64,000 nt of DNA, from the NCBI RefSeq assembly GCF_958979055.1, contig NC_084886.1, positions 42,024,654 through 42,088,653 of the forward strand, read 5' to 3'. This stretch comes from Alnus glutinosa. Taxonomy: Eukaryota > Streptophyta > Magnoliopsida > Fagales > Betulaceae. Below the pieces are notes generated by a model that had not been told where the DNA came from, ran no database searches, and saw only the letters and a program-made list of their open reading frames with translations. Of this stretch, positions 1-11,009 are shown in pieces; the first letter of the stretch is position 1, and every line of letters begins with the position of its first letter. Position numbers and translations under genes: made by a program.

Positions 1-1247
1 TGTGCCAAATATATATATATATATATATTAAAAATGTCTGCATACTTTAAGGACAAACGCTGGTTTATTCCACCGAGTTAAAGTAACTTTCTCTTCTAAA
101 AAAAAAAAAAAATTGCTTTGAATCTTTTGATACCAATTAGCATGCCACTGTCTCCTATTAAACTTAATTATAATAATAATGTGGTGGTTTGACCCTTAAT
201 TAAGGTCCAAGTTGCTATCTGAACACAGAAACCTGAGGCCCATCCATGGTTTTCATTGGACAAACTTGGACCCGCCAAAGTTGTACCCAAACATAAACAA
301 TAATAATCAGCTGAGCTGTTCCTTTTCTTATTCAAATTTTATTTTTCTTGAACATGTACTAAATAATTCTTATTCAAATTTTATTTTTCTTGAAGATTTA
401 CAAAATAATAGTATATATTGAGCTTTCAACATCGTAAAGGTGGCACATCATGTAACTAGCTTTGTGGCAAGTGGTATGTAGGGTTGGGAGCTTCCTTCCT
501 TCCTTCCTTCAATTATGGCTTAATTATCACAACGTACGTGCACCGTCGGTGTGGCCATAAGTGGCAGTAGTTGCCTCTTATCGAAGCTCTTTCGACATAG
601 AATTCTGCCAAATTTGATTGCTCTGTGCGCTCGGCATCAGAACCATATTCAGTTCATTTCCAAAAAGTCAAGGAATGGTTACTTTTAGTGACGTAATTTC
701 CCATAAAACTTACTCAAAACCAAAAGTTGTTCAAGGGCCTGGTTACCTACGGATTTAGATACAAAATTTTCATGTAGTTCTAAACAATCCAATCGGCAAA
801 GGGAATTGGGATACTACTGAATAGCCTGGTTATTGACAGCCTTCCAGTAGGTTGGCTCGACCGAAAAGCCTAGAAGACTGGCGACTCACAACTCCGAAGG
901 CATGATGGTCTAGCCCAAACTGTCAGCAACGATTCGAATGCACTCTTAGCTAGATGTAACACCTAATAACTGATTTTTCACTCTCCTAATTCAGTCAATT
1001 GTTTGCTCACGCTATGTGTTCCTTTCTAACAAACTTAAAGAAGGAATCTCCATGTCAGTAACAAACTATTGGTGAGAGTTCTTAAAACCCTAAAGAGGAA
1101 GGGTAAATGACGACAACTTACATATAGAAGAAGAGGCATTCATTCTCAAGTGCGCCTAATTTGTCTTATCAACACTTTACTAAATTTTTTTCACCTTCAC
1201 CAAACTTACTTGAGCGTTGGAGTGATGGTGTGCGATCACTCTACTAA
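1..1247. other. AT-rich intergenic stretch, no gene seen
   Basis: This stretch holds a short (AT)n run near the left edge, homopolymer A/T tracts, a small TTCC repeat near 493-510 and a pair of near-identical 22-base phrases around 320-400. Only short unsupported open frames are present. I recognise no gene, RNA or complete mobile element. Confidence 0.6.
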
Positions 1248-1958
1248 TAGTTTTTTTTTTTTTTTTTTTTTAGATACATGAAAACAAAATTACAATAGGA
1301 ATGAAAAAGAACAAAAACAATGACTGGGCAACCCGAAATTTAAACTATGAACAAAAGTACGCGGGAGCAATGCTTCCGAAGATGCGAGCCCTGTGATTCG
1401 TGACACGGATGCCAAAAACCAAGACCACCAGTTAAGGTGGTAAAAGATGTATAAAGAGTCCGAAGAACTCAAACACCGGAACGGGGATAAACAGTGAGAG
1501 GTTACAACAGAAAAGCTCAAAACAAAACACAACAACAACATAAAAACAGGAAAATAACCAACAACAGAGACCTGGATGAGAGGAGGGGAGTGGGAGCCAC
1601 CTCTGGTGGCGCGTGAAAGCCACGTGCGGCCAGAGGAAGGCCTCTCGTCAGTGGGAGACACTGGAGTTGCCGAAGTACGCCGCAAGCCGTGGTGGGGAGA
1701 GGCGGTTGGAGGAGACGTGGTCCACACGCGCCAAGAAGGTCCTTGGCGCGTGCAGTGGACGCTCTGGCTAGTGGGCAGCAGTGAGGAGCACGACGACTGT
1801 CGGTGGGCTCGGAGGACGCCGGCAAACCCACTGGTGAGGCACGTGTTGTGCGAAAATAGACCGAGAAGCGTAGATCTAGATCCTAAGATTTTGACCAACA
1901 AAACCATCCAAAATATGCACAAAACACGGTGGAATGAGATGAGATAAACCGGTGAGCT
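1248..1958 (-). mobile_element. Poly(A)-tailed retroelement copy A (left arm of a long inverted repeat)
   Basis: Read on the minus strand, this copy ends in a poly(A) tail of about 25 bases (the T run at 1248-1272), as a LINE or SINE 3' end would. From about 1320 to 1958 it is the reverse complement of 2300-2938. A third related copy with the same 3' end and a longer poly(A) tail lies at 38408-39400, so this is a dispersed family and not a one-off duplication. A 123-codon frame (1576-1947, +) has a same-length counterpart on the opposite strand of the other arm, but it resembles no protein I know. I infer the non-coding 3' part of a LINE-like element; a non-autonomous family is the alternative. 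Confidence 0.55.
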
Positions 1959-2099
1959 CTGTGTTACGAGCAGAGCAAGAAGATAAAGAGCCAGAAAAAG
2001 ATCCGGCATGAAAGTAACCTCAAAAGAGGCGGAAGCTTTTGTTGGTTGGTTGGTACGAGAGAAAACTCTCAAGGGTTTTGGGTGGCTGGTTGGTTGGGC

Positions 2100-2304
2100 A
2101 GATAGAGGAGAAGGAGATAAAGATGGGGTTGCAAGGAAGGGGGAGGAGGTTACAGGGAAAGGTGGGGACGGAAGCTTTTGGCTTCCCTCCCATGTCGGCT
2201 CACATAGAGGAGAAGGAGATAGAGATGGGGTTGCAAGGAAGGAGGAGGAGGTTACAAGGAAAGGTGGGGAGGGAAGCTTTTGGCTTTCCTCCCATGTCGG
2301 CTCA
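2100..2304. repeat. Two-copy tandem repeat (~100 bp) in the loop between inverted arms
   Basis: Two units of about 100 bp (2100-2200 and 2203-2304) follow each other. Each runs from 'atagaggagaaggagata' to 'cccatgtcggctcac' with a few substitutions. They occupy most of the spacer between the two long inverted arms. Confidence 0.8.
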
Positions 2305-2938
2305 CCGGTTTATCCTGTCTCCTTCCACCGCATTTTGTGCGTTTTTTGGATGGTTTTGTGGGTCGAAATCTTAGAATCTAGATCTACACTTCCCAGCCCA
2401 TTTTTGCACGACACGCGCCTCACCAGTGGGTTCACCGGCGTCCTCCAAGCCCACCGACAGTCGTCATGCTCCCCACCGCTGCCCACTCGCCGGAGCGTCC
2501 AGTGCACGCGCCAGGGACCTTCCTGGCATGTGTGGACCACGTCTCCTCCAACCGCCTCCCCCCACCACGGCTTGCGGCATACTTCGGCGGCTCCAACGTC
2601 TCCAACTAACGAGAGGCCTTCCTCTGGCCACACGTGGCTCTCACACGCCACTAGAGGTGGCTCCCACTCCCCTCCCCTCATTCGGGCTTCTGTTGTTGGT
2701 TGTTTTCCAGTTTTTATGTTGTTGTTATGTTTTGTTTTGGGCTTTTCTGTTGTAACCTCTCTGTTTATTCCCGTTTCAGTGTTTGAGTTTTTCGAACTCT
2801 TTATACATCTTTTACCACCTTAATTGGTGGCCTCGATTTTTGGCATCCGTGTCACGAATCACAGGGCCCGCATTTTTGGAAGCATTGCCCTCACGTACTT
2901 TCGTTCATAATTTAAATTTTGGGTTACTCAGCCCATTT
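2300..2938 (+). mobile_element. Retroelement copy B (right arm of the long inverted repeat), no poly(A)
   Basis: This segment is the reverse complement of 1320-1958 over about 635 bases with scattered substitutions and almost no length change. Both arms keep a 123-codon frame of the same length. It stops before the poly(A) tail seen in copy A, so either the 3' end was lost or the arm arose by inverted duplication. Confidence 0.6.
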
Positions 2939-3037
2939 TGAAAAATGTTATGCACTTAAAATCACCAGTTTCTCCTACCAAAACATGAAATATCACAAGT
3001 ATTATTACGAACCGTTTGAAAAATGTTATGCACTTAT

Positions 3038-3532
3038 GTTCTGTTTGTTTCGGTGTAAAATGTTTTTTGAAAAATGTTTTCACCATTTTCAGTGTTTCAT
3101 AGGAGCGAAAATAATAATCAACAGAAATAATTTTTAGTTTGGTAATAAAAGTCTCTTTAATTTTTGAAAAACGTATATCGTTTTCTGGATTTAAACTCTT
3201 CATTCTTGCACACACATTTGTGGGAATCCGCCACCGCTGAGAATTTGAGTTTGTTGGTAGCCCGACTCTACCGCTGAAGATCCTTGAATTTTGGTACCTG
3301 ATTGCTAGAATCCAATGGCACTGGCCGGAATCTGGTTCGCTAAAATTCAGCAACGGCAGCCGGACGTTGCCGGATTCTGGTGGCGGTTGCCAAATTCCAT
3401 TTTACGCCATTGGTGATTTTTCGTACGAGCCAAATGCCCAAAAATATTTTCAGGAAAATCATTTTTTCTGAAAAATGATTTTGTTAAAAATATTTTACGA
3501 TAGAAAACATTTTACGTCGAACTAAACGGAGC
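3038..3532. mobile_element. Non-autonomous DNA transposon (MITE, ~495 bp)
   Basis: The ends form imperfect terminal inverted repeats of about 29 bases: the left end begins GTTCTGTTTGTTTCGG and the right end read inward begins GCTCCGTTTAGTTCGA, and both continue into TAAAATGTTTT. The inner flanks are also partly self-complementary (runs of GAAAAATG and CATTTTTC). No coding capacity is seen. The element is flanked by imperfect direct repeats of about 60 bp (2952-3010 and 3531-3590), far longer than a normal target-site duplication. The superfamily is not assigned. Confidence 0.65.
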
Positions 3533-3599
3533 ATTAAAATCATCAGTTTCTCCTACCAAAACACGAAATATCACCGATATTATTAGGAAAACTTTTGGG

Positions 3600-4330
3600 C
3601 ACTACAAGTTTTATTACATTTTTTTTTTATAAATTGACGTGACAATTTATGTGGCACTATCAAATTAGTCACAAATCAAATTTAGTTATTCAGTGGTTGA
3701 TGTAGTAAGTGTTATGTAGACTTACAAATTGACGTGACTAGGGATGTACACGTAGATCAGCATTTTACGGTTATCACTTTTAGATAATTGCATCTGCATC
3801 ATGCGGTTACTAACCATTATCCTCACGATTGTTGAATGTGGTTATTAACCGTTACCCGTATATAAAGTAATGGGCATTTTGAGCATATTTTAGTATTTTT
3901 GGGCATATATTATGACATATTTTAAACGATTTTGAAAATCTTGAGTCTGTTTTTAGTGTTTTGAGTTTGTTTTGTATTTTTTTTAAGCCATATTGTTTTA
4001 GATGAAATTCATATCTTAATTTGACATTCCAACTTAAAAATAACAAAAGAAAATACAAACATCTCAGGATAGGTATTAAAAATCAAAACAACATCGTTTC
4101 GGTAAATTTTTATATATATAAGGCCAGGGTATGCAATTACCGCTATATACATCTGCATATGCCGTTAGTAATTTTTGTTATATGCATTATCACTTCAATC
4201 ACAATTAAATTTAAGATTTTAATAATTGACGTAAAATATACTCTCATATTAATTTTTAAATCTACCTTTAAATTTATAAGGCTTATATTGAGCCTCACAA
4301 ATTTAATGGTAGATTTAATTTAATTTAATT
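3600..4330. other. AT-rich spacer with degenerate repeat fragments
   Basis: No gene is supported. The sequence around 3741-3850 (TAGGGATGTACACG followed by repeated 'ggttatta' motifs) resembles a worn hAT-type end like those near 10236 and 21207. The rest is low-complexity AT DNA. Confidence 0.45.
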
Positions 4331-4440
4331 TTTTATTTTTTTGACATGTCCACACAAGAGGGAGGAGGGAGGAGGGGGAATTCGAACTAGTGACCTCCGC
4401 TTTATGAGGCATGATTTTCAAGCGATTGAACTACCCCGTA
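4331..4440 (-). mobile_element. tRNA-derived SINE, minus-strand copy
   Basis: On the minus strand this reads as a tRNA-like head with an A-box region (GGGTAGTTCAATCGCTTGA, about 4419-4437) and a B-box (TAGTTCGAATTC, about 4379-4390), then a CT-rich part, TGTGTGGACATGTCA, and an A-rich tail. The copy at 13247-13349 has the same layout. The head is too diverged for a working tRNA gene. I infer a Pol III-type SINE family. Confidence 0.7.
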
Positions 4441-4710
4441 AAGATAGTAAATTTAAAATTTGATTGAAGGTAGATATACAATAAATATAAAAGAAATGTA
4501 AATGTATCATTTCTATACGAAGTCTTTGCCACACATATGATTCGAACCCTCGGTAGGCCCCACAGTGACCCCCAACCTCTTCTCGTCGTTATCCGACGCT
4601 CAAGAATCATCGCCCCAAGTAGACCCCACGCATCACATGTCTCCTCCTCCCTCATTGGACGAAAAAAAAAACACAATAATCGAAAAGACGAAAATACCCT
4701 CTCTCCTCAT

Positions 4711-4718
4711 TCTATAAA
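4711..4718 (+). promoter_or_regulatory. TATA box of the AILP1-like gene
   Basis: TCTATAAA lies 98 bases upstream of the ATG at 4816 in a C/A-rich context, which would put the transcription start near 4745. No other TATA-like motif is as close. Confidence 0.55.
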
Positions 4719-4776
4719 TGGCAAAACAAACTCCCAGCTCCGAATTCCATTGTCTGTGCTCTGAACTTCCTATTGG

Positions 4777-4799
4777 GAGAGAGAGAGAGAGAGAGAGAG
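4777..4799. repeat. (GA)n microsatellite in the AILP1 5' leader
   Basis: About 11 GA units lie between the TATA box and the start codon, in the predicted 5' untranslated region. Confidence 0.9.
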
Positions 4800-4815
4800 G
4801 GTTTACTAGGTGGAG

Positions 4816-7800
4816 ATGTTGGGAGTGTTCAGTAGTTCGATCGTGTCGCCGCCGGAGGAGCTGGTGGCAGCCGGCAGCCGGACTCCGTCGCCGAAGATGA
4901 CGGCGACGGCGCTGCTGAACCGGTTTGTGGAGTCCAATGCCTCCGCGGTGTCCGTGCAGGTCGGAGACCACGTCCAGTTGGCCTACACTCACCATAAGGA
5001 GTCCCCGTTGTTGCCCAGGTAAATGACAAAGAAGAAATTAAAAGAAATCGCCGCTATTCGTTTTGTGCTAGATCACGGTGGTACCGTATTCTGATTGGTA
5101 GAAATGCAAAATTAATTGCTCCTCAACAGTTAACTCAGATTATTGATAACTTGATCAGTATTGTTAGAGTGGATCACAATTTTGAAAAACCATCGTCTAC
5201 CTGCTGTGATTTATGTCACCATTTTTATCATTAATTTTCTTAGATATTAAAGGTTTTACAAAATCGTGGTCCATCTTAACAAATATAACCAAATAATGAA
5301 AATAATCATAAAATTGGTTTAATTTTGGGTTGTTGGTCCAGTCCTGTTTCAGTTTGGAAATCGTACGGTGGCCAGACTTTTTAGCTTCACATATCGTAAA
5401 GCTTGATAAAACAAAAATGATTGAAAATATCATCTCTCGTACTTGGCTGCGGAATTAATTAAAAAGTTAAATTTTTTAATTTTAATTTATTAATTTTGTG
5501 CTGAATTTGTATTAAAAGTTATTAATTCTAAACGTCATGTATTGAGTCAGAATTACGTCGAGACATGAATATAAAAAATTATATAAATTAATTTTAATTT
5601 AACCTATTTAATTAAAGATGTTAAGAGCATTTATAGTAAAGTCGTCAAACAGATGATTTTGCTCAAAATCTCGTTGGAGATGAGGGCTGGCCGAGAAGTT
5701 GCTGGCCGTTGAAGGATCCAGTTGTCATCGAAAGCCGGTTCCGATGGATCTAGGAACAGAGAAGGTCCACAATTCGTCAATCTTTCATTTTTGAGAGGAA
5801 ACACCAGCCGTCGAGCCTCGGTCGTTGAAGGTTGGGTCCGATGATAGTCTTTGTTGGATCCGATGAAAGTTGAGATTCTAGAAGGGTCGGTGGTTTTTTT
5901 TTTTTGGAACCAGAAGGTTTTTGTTGGGTTGGTTGAAAGAATAATAAAAAAAATAATATTTATTTTGAAATAGAAAATATTTAGAGAGTTTAATATTTAA
6001 AATTTTTAAAAATTAAGTAGCTAAAATGCTAAAAGTGATATTTTTCGTCAATTTTGAGGACTTCACTATGGATGCTCTAAATCTCCTAAATCTAGCTCGC
6101 TAAACGAATTTAAAAATTAGCATCAATCGAACTTACAAATAACAAATCTGTGTAGAAAATTAGCTGTCATATTCTCACGTGACGTGGAGGGAGGAGATCC
6201 AATGGTCATCATTTTAAGATCATAATGGTTCATCATCGGTGATTCCGGAGGGATGGATCGCCATGGGAAAATAGATTTGACATTTAGTTGGTGGAGACAG
6301 GCTTCTCTGTGCTTGCCACGTGGCTATAGAGATTCTCTGTCTTGAAGTACTCTCAGCCCTGCGCGTGGTTGATTTGCCGGAAAATAAGTTATAGCCAATA
6401 GGTGGACGGTGGGATGATGGTTAACGTGAGTCGACGTTTTACGTGGACAACTGTGGTCGTGGAGGACCAACTGGTCCCACCAACTTTTGACTTCAATGTT
6501 GACAGTTGGGTTGGCGGATTTGGTATACATTAAATTAAAACGAAAGAAAAATAATATATATATATATTTTTTATTTATTTATTTTGGGTAGATCGTGATA
6601 ATAATTTTAACAGATGTTTTTTTTTAAAAAAAATTTTTTATTTGATATAAAAGTGGAAGTTTTTTTAAGTGAGATTTATATTTAAAAAGTATTTTGTGTT
6701 TTGAATTGTTTATTAATGATTTGTTTTATTTTTTAAAAAAAAATGTATTTTTAATTTTTAAACTGGAAAAAATATTTAAAATCGCTATCAAACGAGCAAT
6801 ATTATATAACTATCTCTAAATTATAAAGTTATTTTTAAAGAAAAATAATTGACGTGCAATATTAAAGGTATTAAAGTTATTCCAAATAAAATATGATATG
6901 TTTATTCATAGTTAAACTCTTATATCTATTTTCCTAAACAGATTGGAACATTACACTTTACAGCACGTCTGTCTTTCCCAAAAAGAAAAAAGAAAAAGAA
7001 AAAGAAAAGGAAAAAGAAAAAGAAAAGAAAAGGGTTAAATACTTACATGTTGGAGCCACTAAATTTATTGTTCATTGTATGTTGGCCATCTCTGTCTGAC
7101 TGTAGTGGTCACAGCCACAATTTTATGATGTGGGCAGAAGAGACCTACAAGTCACAGCCACCATTTCTCGATCGACCATTGATGCGAGTAAAGGATAATT
7201 ATTCGTGGGTCCATTTCTTCTGTGTGGGTGTCTCTTTTTTCTTTTCTTTTCGGGAATTTTGATAGTGGTTGATAGTTACCCTTTTGGACTTCTTAGACTG
7301 GATAAGGTTGGTGGGATTAGGATAAGGATTACAGAACTTTAGGTGGGGGACCCCGTATAGATGCAATGAATGCCCAATGGTAGAAAAATCAGTGTTAGTG
7401 ATAGGTCGTTTAGCTAATTACTCTTATGGGTGGGAAATGGCAGGTCGTTTGCAGTGAAGGATGAGGTATTCTGCTTGTTCGAGGGTGCGCTCGACAACTT
7501 GGGAAGTTTAAGGCAGCAATATGGGCTGGCCAAGTCTGCGAACGAGGTGATTTTGGTGATCGAAGCGTACAAGGCACTCCGTGATCGAGCGCCGTATCCT
7601 CCCAACCATGTTGTTGGCCACCTAAGCGGGAATTTTGCTTTCGTAGTCTTCGACAAGTCTACCTCAACCCTCTTTGTTGCTTCTGTAAGTTGATTAATTA
7701 GCCCAACAACCAAATGCCTTGGCGAAGCTAATTAATTAATAGCTGTGCTTTTGGTTTCTAATAACAGCAGCTGGGTTTGGTGTAATATTGTGACAGGACC

Positions 7801-8292
7801 AATATGGTAAGGTTCCTCTCTATTGGGGAATCACTGCTGATGGATATGTCGCCTTCGCTGACGATGCGGATTTGCTTAAATGTGCTTGTGGCAAGTCACT
7901 TGCTTCTTTCCCTCAAGGTGGGTGAAAAACAAGATGCTAGCTTAATTATCAGCTTATGGGGTCGGTCACCATCATTGTTATTTAATTACTTAACTTTGTT
8001 CACAATTCTGCCTTGGCTTCTGTAGGATGTTTCTTCTCTACAGCAGTAGGAGGACTGAGGAGCTATGAGAATCCTAAGCATAAGATCACTGCGGTGCCTG
8101 CTGCTGAAGAAGAGATCTGGGGTGCAACATTCAAGGTACAAATTTCTGTAAACAAACACCTCTACTACAAGTTTGCAGTATGTTTCAGATCAAAGTGCCA
8201 CATATTATAACTTTCTGTTGTATTGACTTGTCAATTTGGTGGGGGTGAAATTTCAGGTGGAAGGGGCATCAGTTGTCGCAGCCACAGAGTAG
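4816..8292 (+). CDS. AILP1: AILP1/TSJT1-like aluminium-induced protein (YGL and LRDR motifs)
   Basis: Five exons join in phase to 236 codons: 4816-5018, 7444-7684, 7797-7917, 8026-8135 and 8257-8292, all with GT-AG introns. The protein has the YGL motif (RQQYGLAKS) and LRDR motif (KALRDRAPY) that name the family, and a class II glutamine-amidotransferase-like fold (DUF3700) is known for it. The N-terminus reads MLGVF where true class II amidotransferases have MCG(I/V)F, so the catalytic Cys2 is absent and glutaminase activity is unlikely. Relatives are induced by aluminium, auxin or stress; the precise biochemical role is unknown. I chose the ATG at 4816 because MLGVFSSS is the family start; the in-frame GTG upstream is not needed. 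Intron 1 is unusually long (2.4 kb), holds a MITE and has a cluster of ACGT motifs. Confidence 0.95.
5625..6077. mobile_element. PIF/Harbinger-type MITE in AILP1 intron 1
   Basis: The terminal inverted repeats are GAGCATTTATAGTAAAGTC (left) and GAGCATCCATAGTGAAGTC (right, read inward). They are bounded by TAA at 5622-5624 and TAA at 6078-6080, the 3-bp TWA duplication expected of PIF/Harbinger elements. The 453-bp element has no coding capacity. Confidence 0.75.
6175..6445. promoter_or_regulatory. Cluster of ACGT-core (G-box/ABRE-like) motifs in AILP1 intron 1
   Basis: Several ACGT cores occur within 270 bp: TCACGTGACGTGG at 6175-6187, the perfect palindrome GCCACGTGGC at 6315-6324, and ACGT cores near 6424, 6433 and 6441. 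A TTGAC W-box core lies just downstream. bZIP and bHLH factors bind such motifs in stress-responsive plant genes. The cluster lies outside the MITE. Enhancer or alternative-promoter activity is inferred only. Confidence 0.4.
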
Positions 8293-8514
8293 AAGATTTT
8301 CCTTGAATGGCGCAAGGTCGAACATCATCTATATATACTCCTGAGGTTGAGAGGTTTTTATATGGCAAGGCATGGAATCATGGATGAAGGGCCATGTAAA
8401 TACCCTGAATGAGTGAGAGTCTGTTGGTAGACTTGGTTTTTATGTGTAGTTTGCCTTTAGTTAGCCTCCTTTGCTCTAAAGCTTTAACCAATGTACAGCT
8501 GCCCTTTCTAGTGT

Positions 8515-8520
8515 AATAAA
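8515..8520 (+). terminator. Poly(A) signal of the AILP1-like gene
   Basis: A canonical AATAAA lies about 225 bases after the stop codon. Confidence 0.55.
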
Positions 8521-8929
8521 AGTCGGTTTGAGGATTTGACATCCACTAGGTAGTCACAATCTTGTGATTTATTGTTCTCATCCACACCCACAAAGCATTA
8601 TGCCAAGCCTTGAATTCTATGCCGGTTTTTACAAGGCGGAAGTTGGACCATACTGATAGCTTATGCTCATAGTAGCTGCCTCTCGCGTCAAACACTACAA
8701 ACCACGGATATAAAATATAATTTCGGGGAAATTACACGGAGATATAAAATAGTGAATAAAGATGCCTTTCTCATTTATTCTGCCGAATTACCACTCGTGA
8801 CAAATAATTTCCTCAACTACGATTTGAAAGCAAAATGCCCCTCCTGTAACACGTTGTCGGTGGCAGAGCCACCCTAAACAGGTTTGAAATGGTTGGGCCA
8901 CCTTAGGGTGAATTGGTCACCTTCATGTG

Positions 8930-9240
8930 ATTTGGGGTGGATTTAGGGCTAATAATTTGTGATACGATTTACGAATTCAACATGAAAATAAAGAGTTAGG
9001 ATTCAAGAGCATAATCCGTTTAATTAAATGGATCGGATTAGAGTTGACTTATGTAGTCTTATAACCATACTTCAGCATGACTCGCCGACAGATAATTTTT
9101 ACATGATCCATAAACCCAATACAAAATTAGAGGGGTTGAGGAGTTTGACCCGTTTAATTAAATGGATCAAGTTAAAATTAACATATATAGTCTTATATTT
9201 ATACTCCGACACGACTTAAACTCGACACGCGAATACAAAT
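8930..9240. repeat. Degenerate two-unit repeat of transposon type
   Basis: Two related units of about 135 bp each contain CCGTTTAATTAAATGGATC, followed by 'agtcttata' and 'ccgac..gact' phrases (starting near 9016 and 9150). The ACACG/ACGACTT-rich style is common in worn plant transposon ends. No gene is seen between AILP1 and the U2 locus. Confidence 0.4.
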
Positions 9241-9515
9241 TGCCACCCATCATTTTAAGTGGTTTGACCTTTCTTTTTTAGTTTTAAATTTTAAAGTTTT
9301 TTTACACATTTTCTTCGTTATTTCAGAGAAAAATAAATAAGCATGCATAAGATTTAACGCCTTCAATAAAATTATAGAACAAAATATAAAATTGCATTTA
9401 AATGATGGGTCAAGTGAGGAAGGAAAAAGGCTTTAGCTCTAGGCTCACAAGTGTTAGAAACAGAAACGAGAGACCCAGCCATCGCAACGATCATAAATAT
9501 TTTACTAAGGTTTGG

Positions 9516-9711
9516 TTGGGGTGCGCCTGGCCCGTGCTGTAATGCAACGCATGGGCGACGCACGAGAGCCCCAGAAGCAAGCTCCTGTGATGGGCTCTCC
9601 CCCTAGAGAAATTAATTTAATATCGTGTGGCCCATTGGGCCACGTATCAGATATTAAACTGATAAGAACAGATACTACACTTGATCTTAGCCAAAAGGCC
9701 GAGAAAGGTAT
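9516..9711 (-). ncRNA. U2: U2 spliceosomal snRNA gene (possibly a variant copy)
   Basis: Read on the minus strand from 9711, the sequence starts ATACCTTTCTCGGCC and carries the branch-site recognition element GTAGTA (complement at 9673-9678), the conserved stem I/II region, a perfect loop hairpin around GTGGCCCAATGGGCCAC, and the 3' stem-loops ending GGCGCACCCCAA. The length is 196 nt, the usual plant U2 size. In the spliceosome U2 pairs with the intron branch site. The Sm-site region reads AATTTCTCTAGG, with C residues breaking the expected U run, so assembly with Sm proteins may be weakened. Promoter-like elements sit at the right spacing. Identity as U2 is clear; whether this copy is functional is uncertain. 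Confidence 0.9.
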
Positions 9712-10235
9712 GCTTTGTATAACAGCTTGCTTCTGCTTTTGTACCGGGCCTCCGTTTCCTTGCTCTTTCATTTCTTCGGTGTGGTACCACTTGAGGATCA
9801 CCGATTCCCAAATTCAACCATCGTGGCATCGTGCTAGTAAACATGTGAAGCCATACTATTCAAGATGCTTCCAAATAGCTAATCCTCTGTTGGACTGAAA
9901 AAATAAATAAAACTTCAGTCTTCCGACGTAAAAACGAGAACACAAAGACATATATACATTTGCAAGCATAAATGAAGCATAAGGTGAACACAAAAAACTT
10001 CCATATAGTTCCCAATCCTCTTTTCATTTGTTTAGCTGTGCTATTGCATCAGCAGTTGAGCATGGTTGAGATTTGTTTTCTGCTCTTGTTGTTTGGTGTT
10101 GCTATTATCGGGAGCTTCGGTTTGGCGTACTGATTGTGCTTTGGGTTATCTTAGGGTCTATATGTGCCGCTAGAATGTGGAGCCATTTTGGAGCTGTTGA
10201 TCGATGCTTTGCTGAAATTTTGGTAGTTCTGCTTA
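9712..10235. other. Spacer right of the U2 gene, no gene seen
   Basis: Beyond the U2 promoter elements I see only unsupported short frames and A-rich DNA. Confidence 0.4.
9735..9787 (-). promoter_or_regulatory. Plant snRNA promoter: USE-like and TATA-like elements for U2
   Basis: On the minus strand, GTACCACACCG (complement at 9777-9787) lies 66-76 bases before the U2 start and differs at two positions from the plant upstream sequence element RTCCCACATCG. TACAAAAGC (9735-9743) lies about 24-32 bases before the start and is a weak TATA. The spacing fits a Pol II-transcribed plant snRNA; both elements are imperfect. Confidence 0.55.
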
Positions 10236-11005
10236 GGGGTATACAACCGGTTGTGGTTGTAGTTATTTCCTCATAACTACTATTCCCATTTAAATACCCG
10301 CAACCAAAACCGGTCGATCGGTTGCGGTTATTATCAACCGCCGGTTATCCGATTATTAAAAACTGATTTTCATACATTGTTAATTTTTTTTTTTAATCTA
10401 ATATCCAACCATTCAATATTTAATGCTAAATAGTAAATATTACTGCACGTACATAATTTCATTTATCATTAATCATTCATTCATTTCAATGCGCTCATAG
10501 TCAAGTCCATAGATTAAATAAGATGATTGCAAAGAAAATCAAACAAACAAACAACATTACAAATCCAAAATCAATCTAAAACCAGTTATTAAGAATTAAA
10601 AAACATTAAAAATCCAAAACATTAAAATAAAAAAATAAAAAAAGTCTAAATCAATGGCCGGCCACGGGCCACCAATTCCCATTTCAGTGATAATAGGATT
10701 TTTGTTTATGTTTTTTCTTTGTGAATCGATTTTTTTTTTTTTTGAACTTTTTGCATTTGAATCCATATTCCACTTTCCACTATAAGTATTCATTAAATTT
10801 TGTATTGACGTTGCTTGTCTCGATGTTGGGGTATTCATTCATTTAATAGAGGGTTTTTTTTAATTATTTACATTTTTTTTATTTTTATATATATAGATAT
10901 ATAAAAACTGATTACTCAATTTTCTAAAACCCTATAATTTGTAACTACAACCGAGGTATTCGGTTATTCGGTTGCGGTTATTTTCGATTTTTCAGTTATC
11001 CGGTT
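10236..11005. repeat. Degenerate hAT-like repeat with CGGTTGCGG motifs
   Basis: The left boundary TAGGGGTATACAACCGG resembles a hAT-type terminus. CGGTTGCGGTTATT occurs near both ends (about 10318 and 10968). The middle is AT-rich and non-coding. No target-site duplication could be confirmed. Confidence 0.4.
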
Positions 11006-11009
11006 AGTG

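Noticed and set aside
1290-2823. Protein-coding gene of 260-271 codons in the inverted arms
   Set aside because: The frames exist on both strands of a repeated non-coding element and show no known domain; a third copy lacks the same frame.
4331-4440. A functional tRNA gene
   Set aside because: A- and B-box-like motifs are present, but the body and poly(A) tail are those of a SINE, and no cloverleaf forms.
9505-9898. Open frames of about 100-130 codons on both strands
   Set aside because: They overlap the U2 snRNA gene, which explains the sequence better.
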